Positions 36,487 to 48,508 of a stretch of 64,000 nt of DNA are shown here, in pieces (position 1 is the first letter of the stretch; every line of letters begins with the position of its first letter). The position numbers and the translations under genes are program-made. The notes under the pieces are model-generated. The model was given only the letters and a program-made list of their open reading frames with translations, did not search any database and was not told the DNA's origin. The stretch spans positions 29,233-93,232 of the forward strand of contig NW_004086124.1 in NCBI RefSeq assembly GCF_000220395.1, written 5' to 3'. The stretch is from Ichthyophthirius multifiliis (taxonomy: Eukaryota > Ciliophora > Oligohymenophorea > Hymenostomatida).

Positions 36487-37172
36487 ATGTAATTTAAAAT
36501 TTTAGAGCAAAACATAAAACAATTCGTTTAATTAAAAAACTCGAAAAACATTCTCTTAGTAAGGCATGGATAAACATTAGGAAATTATTCAGGCACATTA
36601 ACCGGATGGACAGATACTAAATTAACTTTAAAAGGTTACTTATGAAAAAAAACTAAAAAATTATAAAAAAAACAAAAAAAGGCCGATAATAATCACATTA
36701 ATTATTTTAAAGCTTTCATTCAAATATAAGTAATTTTACATCAATAAATTCATCAGATTTAAGTAGAGCAATTGATACCTGTCAAATAGCTTTAGGTTTC
36801 TTTGATAAAAAAAATATTACTTAAGACAAATTATTACGAGAATTAAATTTTGGAAAAGAAGAAGGAATTCATTTTGATTCTCTTTCTGAATAAAGAAAAT
36901 AATTAGTTAATAATATTGATTTTAAAGCAATAGAAGGAGAAAGTTGGCATGATGCAAGAAAAAGAGCAATTTAATTTTTTTAAAAGTTACCTTTGGGTAA
37001 TCATTTAGTTTTTACTCATGGTGGACTAATGTGTTCTTTGACTTGGTATATTGGAATATAGGATGCTTATCCTAATTGCTCTGCTATTGCAATTGAATTA
37101 GATAATGAAAATTCTGAACCTAAAAAAATTATTTTCGATTGGAAATTTCCTAAAATAGAAGAGGATTTGTGA
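36487..37172 (+). CDS. Histidine phosphatase / phosphoglycerate mutase family enzyme
   Basis: ATG 36487 gives MQFKILEQNIKQFVQLKNSK and then the catalytic strand ILLVRHGQTLGNYSGTLTGW, where RHG carries the phospho-accepting His. A 47-bp intron (36635-36681) follows LTLKG. Downstream landmarks are SSDLSRAIDTCQIAL (substrate-binding Arg), LRELNFGKEEGIHFDSLSE with the family Glu, and LVFTHGGLMCSL with the second catalytic His. TGA is at 37170-37172. The protein of about 213 aa matches the cofactor-dependent PGM/broad-specificity phosphatase size. The sequence does not show whether it is a true glycolytic mutase or a phosphatase (TIGAR-, Sts- or CobC-like). The short size and sequence after the RHG motif favour a broad-specificity phosphatase. 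Confidence 0.88.
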
Positions 37173-37335
37173 ATTTGTTTTTGGTTTTTTATATTTTGTG
37201 CATGTTTTAATTTACATTTTTATTGTTTTATAAATTTAAATGATTTTTTTCCTTTTTTTTTATCAGTAATATTATAAGAAAAATATTATATTAAAAAAAA
37301 ATTAAAAAGAAAAGATAAATCTAATATAATAAAAA

Positions 37336-37944
37336 ATGGATTAAGATAAAAATAAAATTTTATTAAAATCGAAAGAAAATATTGAAGTAGAATTCGATTA
37401 TTAATTTATTGAATTATCTAAGTTAATATTAAATTGCCCTGATCATATGTCCGCCTTTCCAGTAGATATAGAATATGATTTATTAATTAAAATCAAAGAG
37501 TTTTGTTAAATACATAATTATGATTAATAATCAATGCAATATAAATTCCCTTAAACAAGTGCAATTATAAGAGAAAATATCAGCGAAAAATCATATGATT
37601 GTCTAAAAGATTTTATTAAAGAAGGAGATGCAGTCAAAACTGCTATCGGTTTATCTTCTTTACATAATGCGGCCGATTTACTATAATTCTAGAAACTTTT
37701 TACAACTATTAACATTATTATGCTAACCCCTTTATATATACTTCCTAATGAAAATGATATAAAAAAATTCATGGAAAAATATTCAATTAAAGATGAGGAT
37801 TTTGATGGTGAAAAGTTAATTTAATTAGTTGATGATAATTAAGCATTGTATGATGAATGTGTTAAGCAATATCAAAAAGATATATAGGCTCTAGATTAAC
37901 TTTAAGGTATTGAATAAGATAGTGATGAGGAATTTACTTAATGA
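37336..37944 (+). CDS. SKP1-like protein
   Basis: SKP1 is the adaptor of SCF ubiquitin ligases, with a BTB/POZ fold and a C-terminal F-box-binding helix pair. This single-exon frame of 202 codons starts MDQDKNKILLKSKENIEVEF, like the first strands of SKP1 (IKLQSSDGEIFEV). It continues FIELSKLILNCPDH and then FPVDIEYDLLIKIKEFCQIHN (compare VNAAILKKVIQWCTHH). Later come LSSLHNAADLLQFQKLFTTI (compare [20 protein letters not shown]) and NENDIKKFMEKYSIKDEDFD (compare TPEEIRKTFNIKNDFT). Only structure-level similarity is left. The F-box-binding tail WCEEK is replaced by an acidic, Gln-rich tail ending EQDSDEEFTQ. It could be a divergent SKP1 or a relative such as an elongin-C-type protein. TGA is at 37942-37944. 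Confidence 0.68.
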
Positions 37945-38219
37945 AATAATTTTTATTATATTTTATTTTTTTAATTTAACATTTTTTTTTTTATAAAATA
38001 ATATAATATTTTATTTTTATAAAATCTTTTTTTTTTTTTTTTTTTCTAAAAATTTATAATTTTTTTATTAAAATGATTAGTATATTTATATAAATATGTT
38101 TTATTATTTAAAAAAATTAAATCTAATAAAGATATATTATATGTTTATATAAAAAATATTAAATAAATAATATTAATTATTATTAAATATAAATATAAAA
38201 AATTAACACTACAAAGAAA

Positions 38220-41200
38220 ATGGTATCAAAATAAAAAAAAAGCAACAAAAAATTAATATTACTATTAAAATAATACAAATAAAAAAGCCGTTAAAATTTG
38301 AAATAAAGAAAAAAATGATAAGTCGCTCAGAAAGAGTGAAATGTATTGAACTACATTCTGAGCTTCCTTGGGTAATAGTATCTTTATATTCTGGTAATTT
38401 GGCAATTTACGATTATTCTAATTAAGTATTTAAAAAACATAAATTAGAAAATAAAATAATAATATAAATAAAAAAGAGCACAGTAAAAACATTCGAAAAC
38501 TCCTCAAATCCAGTTAGAACAGCAAAATTTATAGTAAGAAAATAATGGATTGTAGCAGGTTCAGATGATTTATGTATAAGAGTTTATAATTATAATACAA
38601 TTGAAAAAATAAAAACATGGGAAGCACATTCAGATTATATTAGAAACATATTAGTTCATCCAAACGAACCTTATATATTAAGTAGTTCAGATGATGCAAG
38701 TATTAAAATGTGGGACTTTGAAAATAATTTCACTTTAGTTAGAACTTTTGAAGGACATTAGCATTATGTTATGATGCTTAATTTTAATCCTAGAGATTCT
38801 AATATTTTTGCGTCTGCTTCTATTGATAAATCAATTAAAGTATTTTTTTAATAAATTTAAAGTTTTTGCTAAAAATAAAATATCATATTAAAGGTATGGA
38901 ATATTATGAATAATAAACCTAACTTTTCACTTTTAGGACATGAATAAGGTGTTAATTGTGTAGATTATCATAAGGGAGAGAATAATTATTTAATTTCAGG
39001 AGGGGATGATAGGTTTTTACTATTAATATAATTTCTAGCTATATTTTTATTATTTTTAGATAAGTTAAAATATGGGATTGCTCTACAAAATAATGTATTC
39101 ATACTTTAGAAGGACATACTTAAAATATTTCTTGTGCACTTTTTCATCCTGAGTTGCCCATAATTATTACTGGTTTCTAACCTTATATTTTTTTTTTATT
39201 AAAACATAACTAAATTATATTTAAAAAATAGCTGCCGAAGATGGTTTTGTAAAAATTTGGCATTAATAAACTTTTAAACTAGAGAGTTCTTTAAATTATA
39301 ATTTAGATAGGGTTTGGTCCGTTGATATTTGTAAAGATTCTTCAAATATTATTGCCATTGGATGTGATGAAGGCTCTGTTATTGTTAAAATTGGCTCTGA
39401 TGAACCTGTTGTTTCATTGAAGTAATTTTCATTTATTTATTTATTTAGTTATTTTTTTCAATAATAAAGTAATGGTAAAATGATTTATGCTAAAAATTTA
39501 GATATGTTCACCGTTAATTTAAAAGCCATTAATATAAATGAAGATAATACAAAAGAAGGAGATAATATTTAAGGCATTAATGCTAAAGATTTAGGAACTT
39601 CTGACTTTTATCCTGTCGTATACACATTTAAAAGTACTTGTTTAAGTTTTTATTTTTTTAAAGGGAATAAGGCATGCTCCGAATGGCCATAGTTTTGCAA
39701 TTTTTAATGATTAGGAATATTCAATATATAGATCCACAACATTAAAAAGCATTAGTAATTTGTGTTAATTTTATTGAATATTCATATTTTTTTCAAAGTG
39801 CATGGATAAGGTTCAGATCTGATTTGGGCAAGCAATGGTGATTATGCAGTAAAGGATAATTTTATAATAAAAGTTTTTAAGGCAAATAATGAATTATTAT
39901 ATGAATTAAAAACCAATTATTAAGTTGAAAATTTATTTGGAGGTCCTTTAATGTATAAAAAAAAAAATATTTAAAATTTAAAAATATATAAAAAAGTGGC
40001 GTTAAAAGTAATGAGTTTTTAATATTTTATGATTGGGAAACTGGAAAAATAGTGAGAAGAATAGATTCTTAAGTAAAAAAGCTATATTGGAGTTAAAATA
40101 ATAATTTATTATGTATCGCTTCAAGTGAAGATTTTTATGTCCTTGAATATAAAAATGAAATAGTAAAAGAACTTTTATAAAAAGAAGAAAATGCAGAAGG
40201 TTTCGAGGATGCTTTTGAACTATAATACGAAATAAATGAAAGTATTAATTCAGGTATTTGGGTTTAATAAATGTTCTTTTTTACTAATGGAACTGGAAAA
40301 ATCTCATATTCTTTAATCGGAAGAACTTTTACTTTTGCATATACAGATAAAAAAAAGTGAAAAAAAAAAAAAAATACTAAAATAATATTTATTTATTTAT
40401 TTTTTTTTTAAAAAAAGAATTATTGTAGGTTATGTTTCATTTTAAAATCGTCTTTATTTATTCGATAAATTTTTTAATATTTCTTCATTTGAGTTTCCTT
40501 TAATAGTTGCTTAATATTAAAGTTATGCAGCAAGTGAAGAAATTGAAAAGGCATAGGCTTTAATAGAAAATATTGATAAAAAATATTATGACAAATTAGC
40601 TAAATTTTTAGATTCGATTGAAAAAAAGGAGCTGGCTTTTGAAATAACTACAGATAATGAACATAAATTTGAATTAGCTATATAATTGGGAAATATTAAT
40701 GAAGCAAATTTTATTGCTTAAAAGACTTAAAATTTAAATTAAATGAAATAAGTATTTTTTTATTTATAATATTTTTATTTTTTAAATTAAGGTAGGCGAT
40801 TTAGCATTATTTAAAGGTAATATAAATCTAGCAATTTAATGCTTTAGAAACTCAGATGATCTAGGTAGTCTTTTATTAATTTATTCTTCCTTAGGTTTAC
40901 ATGATCAGCTTTAAGATTTAGCTTAAAAAGCTGAACAGCAAACTAAAATGGTTGAATTAATATATATATATTTATATTAAAAATAAAAAAAAATAAAATA
41001 GAATATTGCTTTTTAAATTAATTACTATCTTTCTAATTTAGATAAATGCATTGAAATCTTAATTAAAAGTAAAAGATATAGTGAAGCTGCTTTATTTGCT
41101 AAATCATATTGTCCATCAAGAATTAGTGAGCTTGTAAAATTATGGAAGGAAGATTTAATTAAATAACATCGTAATATTATTGCTGAAAAAATTGCTGATC

Positions 41201-41445
41201 CTATAGATTATATAGAAGAAGAGTCATTCTCTGATCTTAAAATTTTGATGTAATTGGAATAATTCTATAAAAAAGATAGAGAAAATAATAAAGATTTGCC
41301 AAGCTTTTGTTATGAAGAATATAATAAAATGCTTAATATTGATTTATTTACTGCTCTTAAAAAAGATCCTTCTAGGAATCTAAATAGCATTTCTTTAAGA
41401 CCTAAAAATATACCTATGAATAATCCTTTATATGATGAGTTTTGA
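38220..41445 (+). CDS. COPB2: Coatomer subunit beta' (beta'-COP)
   Basis: Beta'-COP is a cage subunit of COPI coats on Golgi-derived vesicles. The N-terminus reads [20 protein letters not shown], matching the family start MPLRLDIKRK..RSDRVK. This requires that ATG 38220-38222 is an exon on its own, followed by a 65-bp intron (38223-38287). The first beta-propeller shows WD repeats in order: [78 protein letters not shown] and [11 protein letters not shown] second propeller and the alpha-solenoid follow ([59 protein letters not shown]). Length is about 900 aa, as in yeast and animals. There are about ten short introns. TGA is at 41443-41445. Confidence 0.95.
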
Positions 41446-41883
41446 TATTTATTATTTTAAAGATATTTTTCTAATTTTATTATGTTTTATTTATTTTAAA
41501 TATAAAATTATAATATAAAAAAAAAATTATTATAAAAAAAAAATTCTTAATTATTAAAAAAAAAATATTTAAATAAAATAAATTTCATATAAATAAATTA
41601 CATTAGATTTATTATTTTATTAATTATTAAATTAATATTTAAATTAAAAGTTAAAATTAATAATGTTTTTTCAAATATTTTAGAAAAAAAAAACATATAA
41701 TTATAAAATAAAATATTCTATATAAAATATTATATTTTTAAAAAAGATTTTATAAATATTTAATAAATAATATTTTTGATAAAAATTAAGATCTTAAATA
41801 TTAAATAAAAAAAATTATTATAATTATTATAATATTATATAAGAAAAATAAAATAAAAAATTTATAAATAAATAAAAATAAAT
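41446..41883. other. AT-rich spacer
   Basis: About 440 bp, almost entirely A/T, with poly-A and TAAA runs. Nothing coding was seen. It carries the 3' end of the beta'-COP gene and the promoter of the MAN1-like gene, without a recognisable motif. Confidence 0.6.
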
Positions 41884-42058
41884 ATGTAAGAAGAACAAAT
41901 ACCAAATTATTTAGATTATATAAAAAATCCTGAAAAATATCAGAAAGTACTTTCTAATTAAAAATAAACTTAAAACGAAGTAAAACTTCCAAAAAACTTT
42001 GCATAGAATGCATAAAAAAACGAATGGCGTGAGAAAAATACATCTAAAACATCCTGTA

Positions 42059-42109
<51 letters not shown>

Positions 42110-43101
42110 CTATATAATTATAATAAAAATAAATTCAATAATTACCTATTAACCCCAAAGAGTAAATTTTAAAGAAAAAATACAAATTAGCATAACAAAG
42201 TAAAGATGATTATCGAAAATACTTTAAGAAAATAAACCGTGAATTAAAAAACGACTTAAACTATGAATACAAACCTTAAAAATGTACATACTATATTCTC
42301 TATTTTTTATTTTTTGTTCTTTTTATTTAATTCTATATTCATTTATTAGCATATTTTTTGCCTGTTTTTTGTTTATCTTCATCCTAATAATAAAATAATT
42401 GCTTGAAATGTCCTGAAAAAGCTATTTGTTAAAATGGCATTATGCAATGTGAGCCTGGATTTATAAAAAGTTTTTATCATTAATGTTATTTAAATCCAGA
42501 AACAATTAAAAGTACATAGGCTTTTGCATTAGAGCTTATTGACGGCATTCAGTATAAAAATGGATAATAATTCTGTCTTTATGGTAATTAAGAAGTTAAT
42601 TATATATCTTTGTAAGATATTTAAAAGGAACTTTAATAAAGAATTAAAAGCGATCCTTTATTAGAAAATAACTTAATTAAGTTTTTAAATAATGAATAAC
42701 ACTAAATAGATTATAAATTTACTTTTGAAGATTAATAATTAAAATCTGATTTTGCTAAATATAATATTTTATGCAAAATTCAGTTACTATTTTAATAACA
42801 TTAATTAGAAATATCAGGTAGCCTATTTATTATTATATTTAGTTTTATTGTTTTGCGAAAAATCAAACAAACATTTAAAAAGAGAAAAATAGCCAATGAA
42901 ATATTTAAAGAACTTGTTCAATAATTAGAAAAAGATCAAAATAATGTTATTAATGTTTCTTTATGCCAAGAAAATTTTTAAAATAAATATAAAGATGATT
43001 TTGATGAACATATTTGGGTTATGGTTGATAAATTAAGATTCGATTTAAATAAAATAGGTGTTTATAGAGATGAAGATGGTATTTATTGGACATTTCTATG
43101 A
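41884..43101 (+). CDS. MAN1/Src1/Heh-type inner nuclear membrane protein
   Basis: Src1/MAN1/Heh proteins sit in the inner nuclear membrane and anchor chromatin. This single-exon frame of 406 codons has an N-terminal soluble part with a 16-residue Gln run and a basic region (KKKYKLAQQSKDDYRKYFKK). A first membrane segment follows (YYILYFLFFVLFIQFYI...), then a lumenal Cys-rich MSC-type domain (CLKCPEKAICQNGIMQCEPG) and a second membrane segment (SGSLFIIIFSFIVLR). The C-terminal winged-helix unit contains IWVMVDKLRFDLNKIGV and IYWTFL. Order and spacing match the Man1-Src1p-C-terminal family. I see no LEM or HeH helix at the N-terminus, although residues 5-25 (IPNYLDYIKNPEKYQKVLSN) could be a degenerate helix pair. 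TGA is at 43099-43101. Confidence 0.8.
42061..42108 (+). repeat. Pure (TAA)16 tract coding poly-Gln
   Basis: Sixteen consecutive TAA codons in the frame of the MAN1-like gene encode 16 glutamines under the ciliate code. With the standard code it would be a block of stops. Purity of one codon suggests recent slippage expansion. Confidence 0.9.
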
Positions 43102-43885
43102 AAATATTTTCATATTATTTATTTTGCCATTTTTTTATTTATATTTATTAAATATTTAAAAATAGTTTTTATATTTCTTCTTTTTTTTATTATTATTATT
43201 ATTAAAAAATTTAATTTTTTGATTTGCCGAAATTCAAATAGCTAAAAATTATTTTATTTAAATAAACATATTTATTTTAGATCTATTTAATATAAATTAT
43301 ATTATTAATTAAAAAGTCATCATATTCAATTCTTTTAAGAAATATTTTTTTTTATTGTTAAAAAATCTTATATTTGTTTTATTTCTTTATATTTAAATAT
43401 ATTATAATTAAGAAAATAAATATAAAAAATTATATATTATATGAATTAAATTAATTAAGAAACTAAATATAAAAAGTTATATATTATATGAATTAAATTG
43501 CATTTTTATATTATTTTTCTAAAGATCATATTACAATTTTTTTTTTTAAAAAAAAAATAATAATAATTATAAGTTATTATAGTATAAATTTAAAAAAATA
43601 AATATTAACATATTATTATTTCATTTTCGTATTAAGAATACAATAATATTAAAATTTGAATTATAAAAATATAATAATACTAAAATTTGTTTTCATGTAT
43701 AATAAATAACTTATTATATTATATGGAATTATATATATACAAACAATTTTGTATGATTATTATTATAGATATTATATATATATTTATTTTAATTATATAA
43801 ATTTTTATAAAAATTTTTTAAAAGTTATAAGATTTATTTTTATTAATTTTTATTATTTTAATATTTTAAACTTAAGTAATAAAAA
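43102..43885. other. AT-rich spacer
   Basis: This is 784 bp of mostly A/T. A near-duplicated unit of about 45 bp containing TATATTATATGAATTAAATT occurs twice at about 43430-43500. Otherwise I see no coding signal or regulatory element. Confidence 0.5.
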
Positions 43886-46372
43886 ATGCTAACACATTTA
43901 AATTAAGGTTATTAAATATTATATATGTTTATAAATATATAATACAGATGAAGATGAATCAAATGAAAATAAATAAGTTATTTAATACACAAAAAGCAAT
44001 GGTTTAGTATAATCAAATAATACGAATCAAGATTTATTGTGCTTAAATAAGTAAAATCAAATAGAAAAGAATCAGTAAAAGGAAATCGACTAAAAAATAG
44101 AAATTCTAGATTAATTAAACTAAAATAAAAATTCCTATATAAACTCCAATACAAAAAATATAAATGAGTAATCTTAACATCTTAACAATATTCGAAAAAT
44201 ACAAACAATTCATTTTTAAACATTTTTAAATGATGGGGCATTCTTTGATTAACATTCTAAATTCTATTCATGGAATATAGCCCATTTGCATTAAAAGGCA
44301 ACAAGAGTGTATAAAAATGAGTACTAAATAACATAAATATAACTAAATTAAGAAATTGATGAAAATTAAATATGCCCTTGCTGTACTCAAGTAGCCTATC
44401 CAAATTCTTACAGAGTATCATTATGGGAAAACCCTTTAAACTTATCACATTTAGGACCCGCTTACCCATTATATTTTCAATTTTTAAGATATGGAATGGG
44501 GTTTTTGTTTATTATACTAATAATAACAGGAATATATAGCCTAGTAATAAATGAAAGTGGAAACAAATGTAGTGAGTTATAATTCGATTAAGAAGTTTAA
44601 TGTTAAAATAATTTTATTAATAAGCTTTCCAAAGCTAACTAATATTTAGAGAAGCCTGATACAGTTAGTTCTATTTTAAACTTTTTTACTTGTTTAGTTT
44701 TAATTGTATATAGTATAATATATAAAAGAAGATAATTAATCACATAATATTATATTGATAAAAGTGATGTTTCTATAAGCGATTTTAGTTTATTTGTTAG
44801 TTAAATCCCAAGGAATACAACTTCTTAAGAAATAAAAGATTTTATTGAAGAAAAAATTAAAAAAAAGGAAGTGTAAAAAAAGTTGTTTTGGGATATAACT
44901 TGGAAGAATATTAATAATTAAAAAAATAGTTTTAAAATGCAGAAGAATAATAAATTCCTAAATTAATAAAATAATTAGAAGAACTTGAATAAAGATATTT
45001 AAAAGAAGATGAAAATTTTGACTAAATTTTTAGTGGAAATGCCTTTATTACATTTGACTTTGAAGAAAATAAAGAATAAGCACTTAAACTTTTCAAAAAA
45101 TCCTTTATTTCTTAATTTTTCTACTTTCTTACCCCTTCTAATTAATTAATGAAAGGAAAAAGAATCAATGTTGTTCCTGCTCCTGAACCAGGTGATGTTT
45201 AATGGATAAACCTTTAAGTTTCTACAAATTCTAAAATTATAAGAAGAATTATTACTCCTTTAGTTAATTTTTTATTTAAAATAATATTTTATATATATTA
45301 ACAAAAAAAAGGTTGTTTCGGCATTATTGGTCGGATGTTTTTATATTATATTAGATATTTCAATTTTTTAATAGTAATTTAAAAAAGTATATGATCCTTT
45401 AAAAAAAGATTATTATATAAGAATGTAATTTTTAGGTTTTGTAGCTTCATTATTTATAACTTTAGTAAATAGTATTTTATCATTTACTATAACAATTTTC
45501 GCTGATTTTAATTCTTATAACTTCAAAACAGATACTTATATAATCATAGCAAAATATTTGGGACTATCTTAATTTTTAAATACTACAATAGTAACATTGC
45601 TTGTAAATGATGAACAAAATAATTAATCTTATATAGCCTCTGGAGGTTTAGTACCAAGAGTAACTTCTATTATGATAACGAATGCAATAGTTCCAATAAT
45701 AATGGAATTTGTGAGTTTTAATAGGATATATTAACTAATAAGCATATATTATTTTAAAAAGAAAAAAGAAACTGACTAATAAAAAAAACTTAAATTTAAA
45801 TTAATAGCCTTCATGAATATCCGAAATTTCAATTAGCTTAAAAATATGCTTCATAAGTAAATACGTTACTTTTAGGGGTATTTTATTTTTATATAATTCC
45901 CTTAGGAATTCCGATTTGTATTTTTGCAATTTTCTTTGCTTTTTGGTCTAATAAATATAATTTATTAAGAAGATAAAGCATGCCTTTTCCTATTGGAAAT
46001 AGCTTACCTTAATTCATTTGTGATTTTTATTTGAAATTTATCATATTTATTTTTTCTATTGGATGCTTCGTATTTGAATTGAGATTAACAGATGATATTT
46101 CTACTTTTTGTGTCATTTAGCTTTTAATAAGTATCATTTTTTAACTGGCTCCTCTAGATAATATTATTTTAAAAATGTTCTCTATTGAAATTAATAATGT
46201 TGAAACTATTAGTTATGAAGATGCTAAAAAAAAAGGTTATCTTTAATAAGAATATGATAGAATGAATCCTGTTATAAAAAATTAAGCTATATAAAATTAT
46301 ATTCTTTTTTGGATAGAAAACGAAGAAAATTAAGAGCAAAAGAGATTAATTGGAGAAAATATAATAACTTGA
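43886..46372 (+). CDS. OSCA/TMEM63 (DUF221) family membrane channel
   Basis: OSCA/TMEM63 proteins are mechanically or osmotically gated cation channels. After a Gln/Asn-rich cytosolic N-terminus the protein has HLGPAYPLYFQFLRYGMGFL with TM segments. The cytosolic ferredoxin-like domain follows (ISDFSLFVSQIPRNTTSQEI), then NAFITFDFEENKEQALKLF and the family hallmark PAPEPGDVQWINLQVS. The pore region has several TM helices (VVSALLVGCFYIILDISIF, FLGFVASLFITLVNSILSF, GGLVPRVTSIMITNAIVPII). The C-terminus is Lys/Gln-rich. Intron 1 lies after MLTHLNQ (43908-43945). A 50-bp intron at about 44928-44977 restores the frame inside the cytosolic loop, and another lies at about 45270-45312. TGA is at 46370-46372. 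The span gives about 780 aa, a usual family size. Confidence 0.85.
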
Positions 46373-46554
46373 TAGAAAATAAAAAAAAAAATTGTTTAAT
46401 TAATATTTAGTTTAAAAAAAAGATTTTAAAAACACTTTTAAAATTAATTAGGTTGTGCCTTAATGAATTAATGAGAAAAATATAAATATGTCATAACTTT
46501 TATACAATTATTAATAATATTTTGTGTTTTAATTATTTCTAGTTATTATTATTA

Positions 46555-46556
<2 letters not shown>

Positions 46557-46601
<45 letters not shown>
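46557..46601 (+). repeat. (TA)n microsatellite
   Basis: About 45 bp of perfect alternating TA lie in the 380-bp spacer between the OSCA-like gene and the dCMP deaminase gene. No other feature was seen in that spacer. Confidence 0.9.
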
Positions 46602-46604
<3 letters not shown>

Positions 46605-46750
46605 ATTCTTAATATAACATTAAATATTTGTGTAATTAAAAATCTTTGGCCGAAATTAATTTTAAAATAATTAAATAAAATATTGATATTTATAAATAAA
46701 AATATAATATTTTTTATATTATTAAATATAAAATAAATATATAAAATCAA

Positions 46751-48130
46751 ATGTTTATAATTATAGGGGTTGTAGGTAGAATTTGTAGTGGAAAAACCGA
46801 ATTTAGTAAATTATTAAGCGAAGATTTCGAATTTTAAAATATAAATAATTAATTTTATAATCTTGACTAAATATTTTAGTAAATAAAATAAGAAAGATAA
46901 AAAAATCCTTTTACAAATTAAGATTAAATTTAGGAATTAGTAAAAAAGGAATTGTGCTTATAAAATCAGCAAATTCAATTATAATCGTAATAAAATTGTT
47001 AATAAATATAAAAATTAAATTCAAATAATATAATAAATAACTTTACATTACTAGAAGAAATTTAATTACTTTAAAGAAGAAACAGTTTCCATTTGGTTTC
47101 TGTTGATGCCCCAATAAATAAAAGATATTAATAATTTAAAAATTAATACAAAGAAATTTCTAGTTTTATTGATTTTGAAACATTTGCTTTAGTTGATGAT
47201 TTAGTAATTATATTTTATTTAATATTTATAAATAATGTTGAGCCTATGAATTTTTTTCTTATTTTTTTACTTTTAATAATAAGGCTTAACTTTTAAAATA
47301 TAAAATTAATTTTTTTATAAGATTTATATAATTAACTAAGAATAACATATTTTCTTAAATTTTTAAAATTAACTATTTATATACCACAATATATTAAATA
47401 GATTTATTATGAGTTCAACTATTAAAAAATAATGAATTAATCTAAATTTAATATTAACAATACTTAAACTTTGAAACATTTTAAATAAAATATAATTGAG
47501 AATTAAAAAATGATAATAAGAGATTTTAGACCAAACTTTGATATATATTTTATGAAATTAGCATATGAAACAAAAAAAAGAAGCAACTGTTTCAAAAGAA
47601 GGTATATTAAAATAAACAAATCATATTTATTATAAAAAATTAGTGTCGGTGCCATAATAACACTTAATAATAGAATATTATCAACTGGATATAATGGAAC
47701 CTCATAACATCATTTAAATTGTTATGAAGGGGGATGCAAAAGATGTGTAGAAAATACTTAATAAGGAAAAGATTTAATTGAATGTGTATGTATTCACGCT
47801 GAGGAAAATTGTATTTTAGAAATAGGAATTAAACATACAAAAGGGGCATGTATATATACCACTTTATTTCCTTGTAATTGGTGTGCTAAAATTATTCTTT
47901 AAAGTGTAATTCTATTTATTTCATTCTTTTATTTTATTAATATAAATATTTATCTCATTTCTTTTATTTTATTAATTTAAATATTTATCTTATTCTTTTA
48001 TTTTATTAATATAAATAAGGGTATTAATAGAGTTGTTTATTCTGAAGAATATAATGAAAATAAAAGCAAAGTTTTATTTGAAGGAAAACTTGAAATAGTT
48101 AAGTTAAATTTAAGTGAATATATATATTGA
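46751..48130 (+). CDS. DCD1: Deoxycytidylate (dCMP) deaminase with N-terminal P-loop domain
   Basis: dCMP deaminase makes dUMP for thymidylate synthesis. The C-terminal zinc deaminase shows the core motif CIHAEENCI (His and Glu of the H-A-E box) and PCNWCAK (PCxxC zinc ligands). The substrate-site stretch VGAIITLNNRILSTGYNGT is also present. An extra Cys-rich loop, CYEGGCKRC, lies before the H-A-E box as in eukaryotic dCMP deaminases. The N-terminal half begins MFIIIGVVGRICSGKTEFSK, a P-loop (GRICSGKT), like the kinase-like domain of fungal DCD1. A Gln/Asn-rich linker follows with SVDAPINKRYQQF. Introns lie around 47212-47285, 47600-47640 and 47900-48018. TGA is at 48128-48130. It is about 400 aa; allosteric dNTP control is a family property not visible here. 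Confidence 0.87.
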
Positions 48131-48508
48131 AATATTTTTATATTTAATTTTATACTTAATATACACTCGAATTTTTGTGTAGTTATTGTTAAGTAATAAA
48201 TTATATTTTAAAAATAATTATAGTGTATTAAAATATTATATTTTCAAAAAAAATTTAACATATTTTTAATTTATTTATTAAATATATATATAAATAATTA
48301 TTTTCATTTAAATTAAAAAAATAGTTATTGCTTTTTTTTTCTTTCTTTTTTTATATTTTCAGTTTAATTGAGGGAGATTATTATATTTAAAGATATAAAA
48401 ATGCATTTAATTTTTTTTAGCTATATATAATTTATTTATTATAATATTTTTAAAAATATAATATATTTATATAAATAAAATCTTTGAATAAATAACTAAA
48501 TAAAATAA
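48131..48508. other. AT-rich spacer
   Basis: This is 378 bp of A/T with a short pyrimidine-rich run (CTTTTTTTTTCTTTCTTTTT at about 48331). No coding signal was seen. Confidence 0.6.

Noticed and set aside
44871..44885. Apparent frameshift in the A7 run of the OSCA/TMEM63-like gene
   Set aside because: A 50-bp GT-AG intron slightly downstream (about 44928-44977) restores the reading frame without any indel.
46556..46750. Minus-strand ORF ending in poly-Tyr/Ile
   Set aside because: It is driven by the (TA)n microsatellite in a spacer and has no coding signal outside it.
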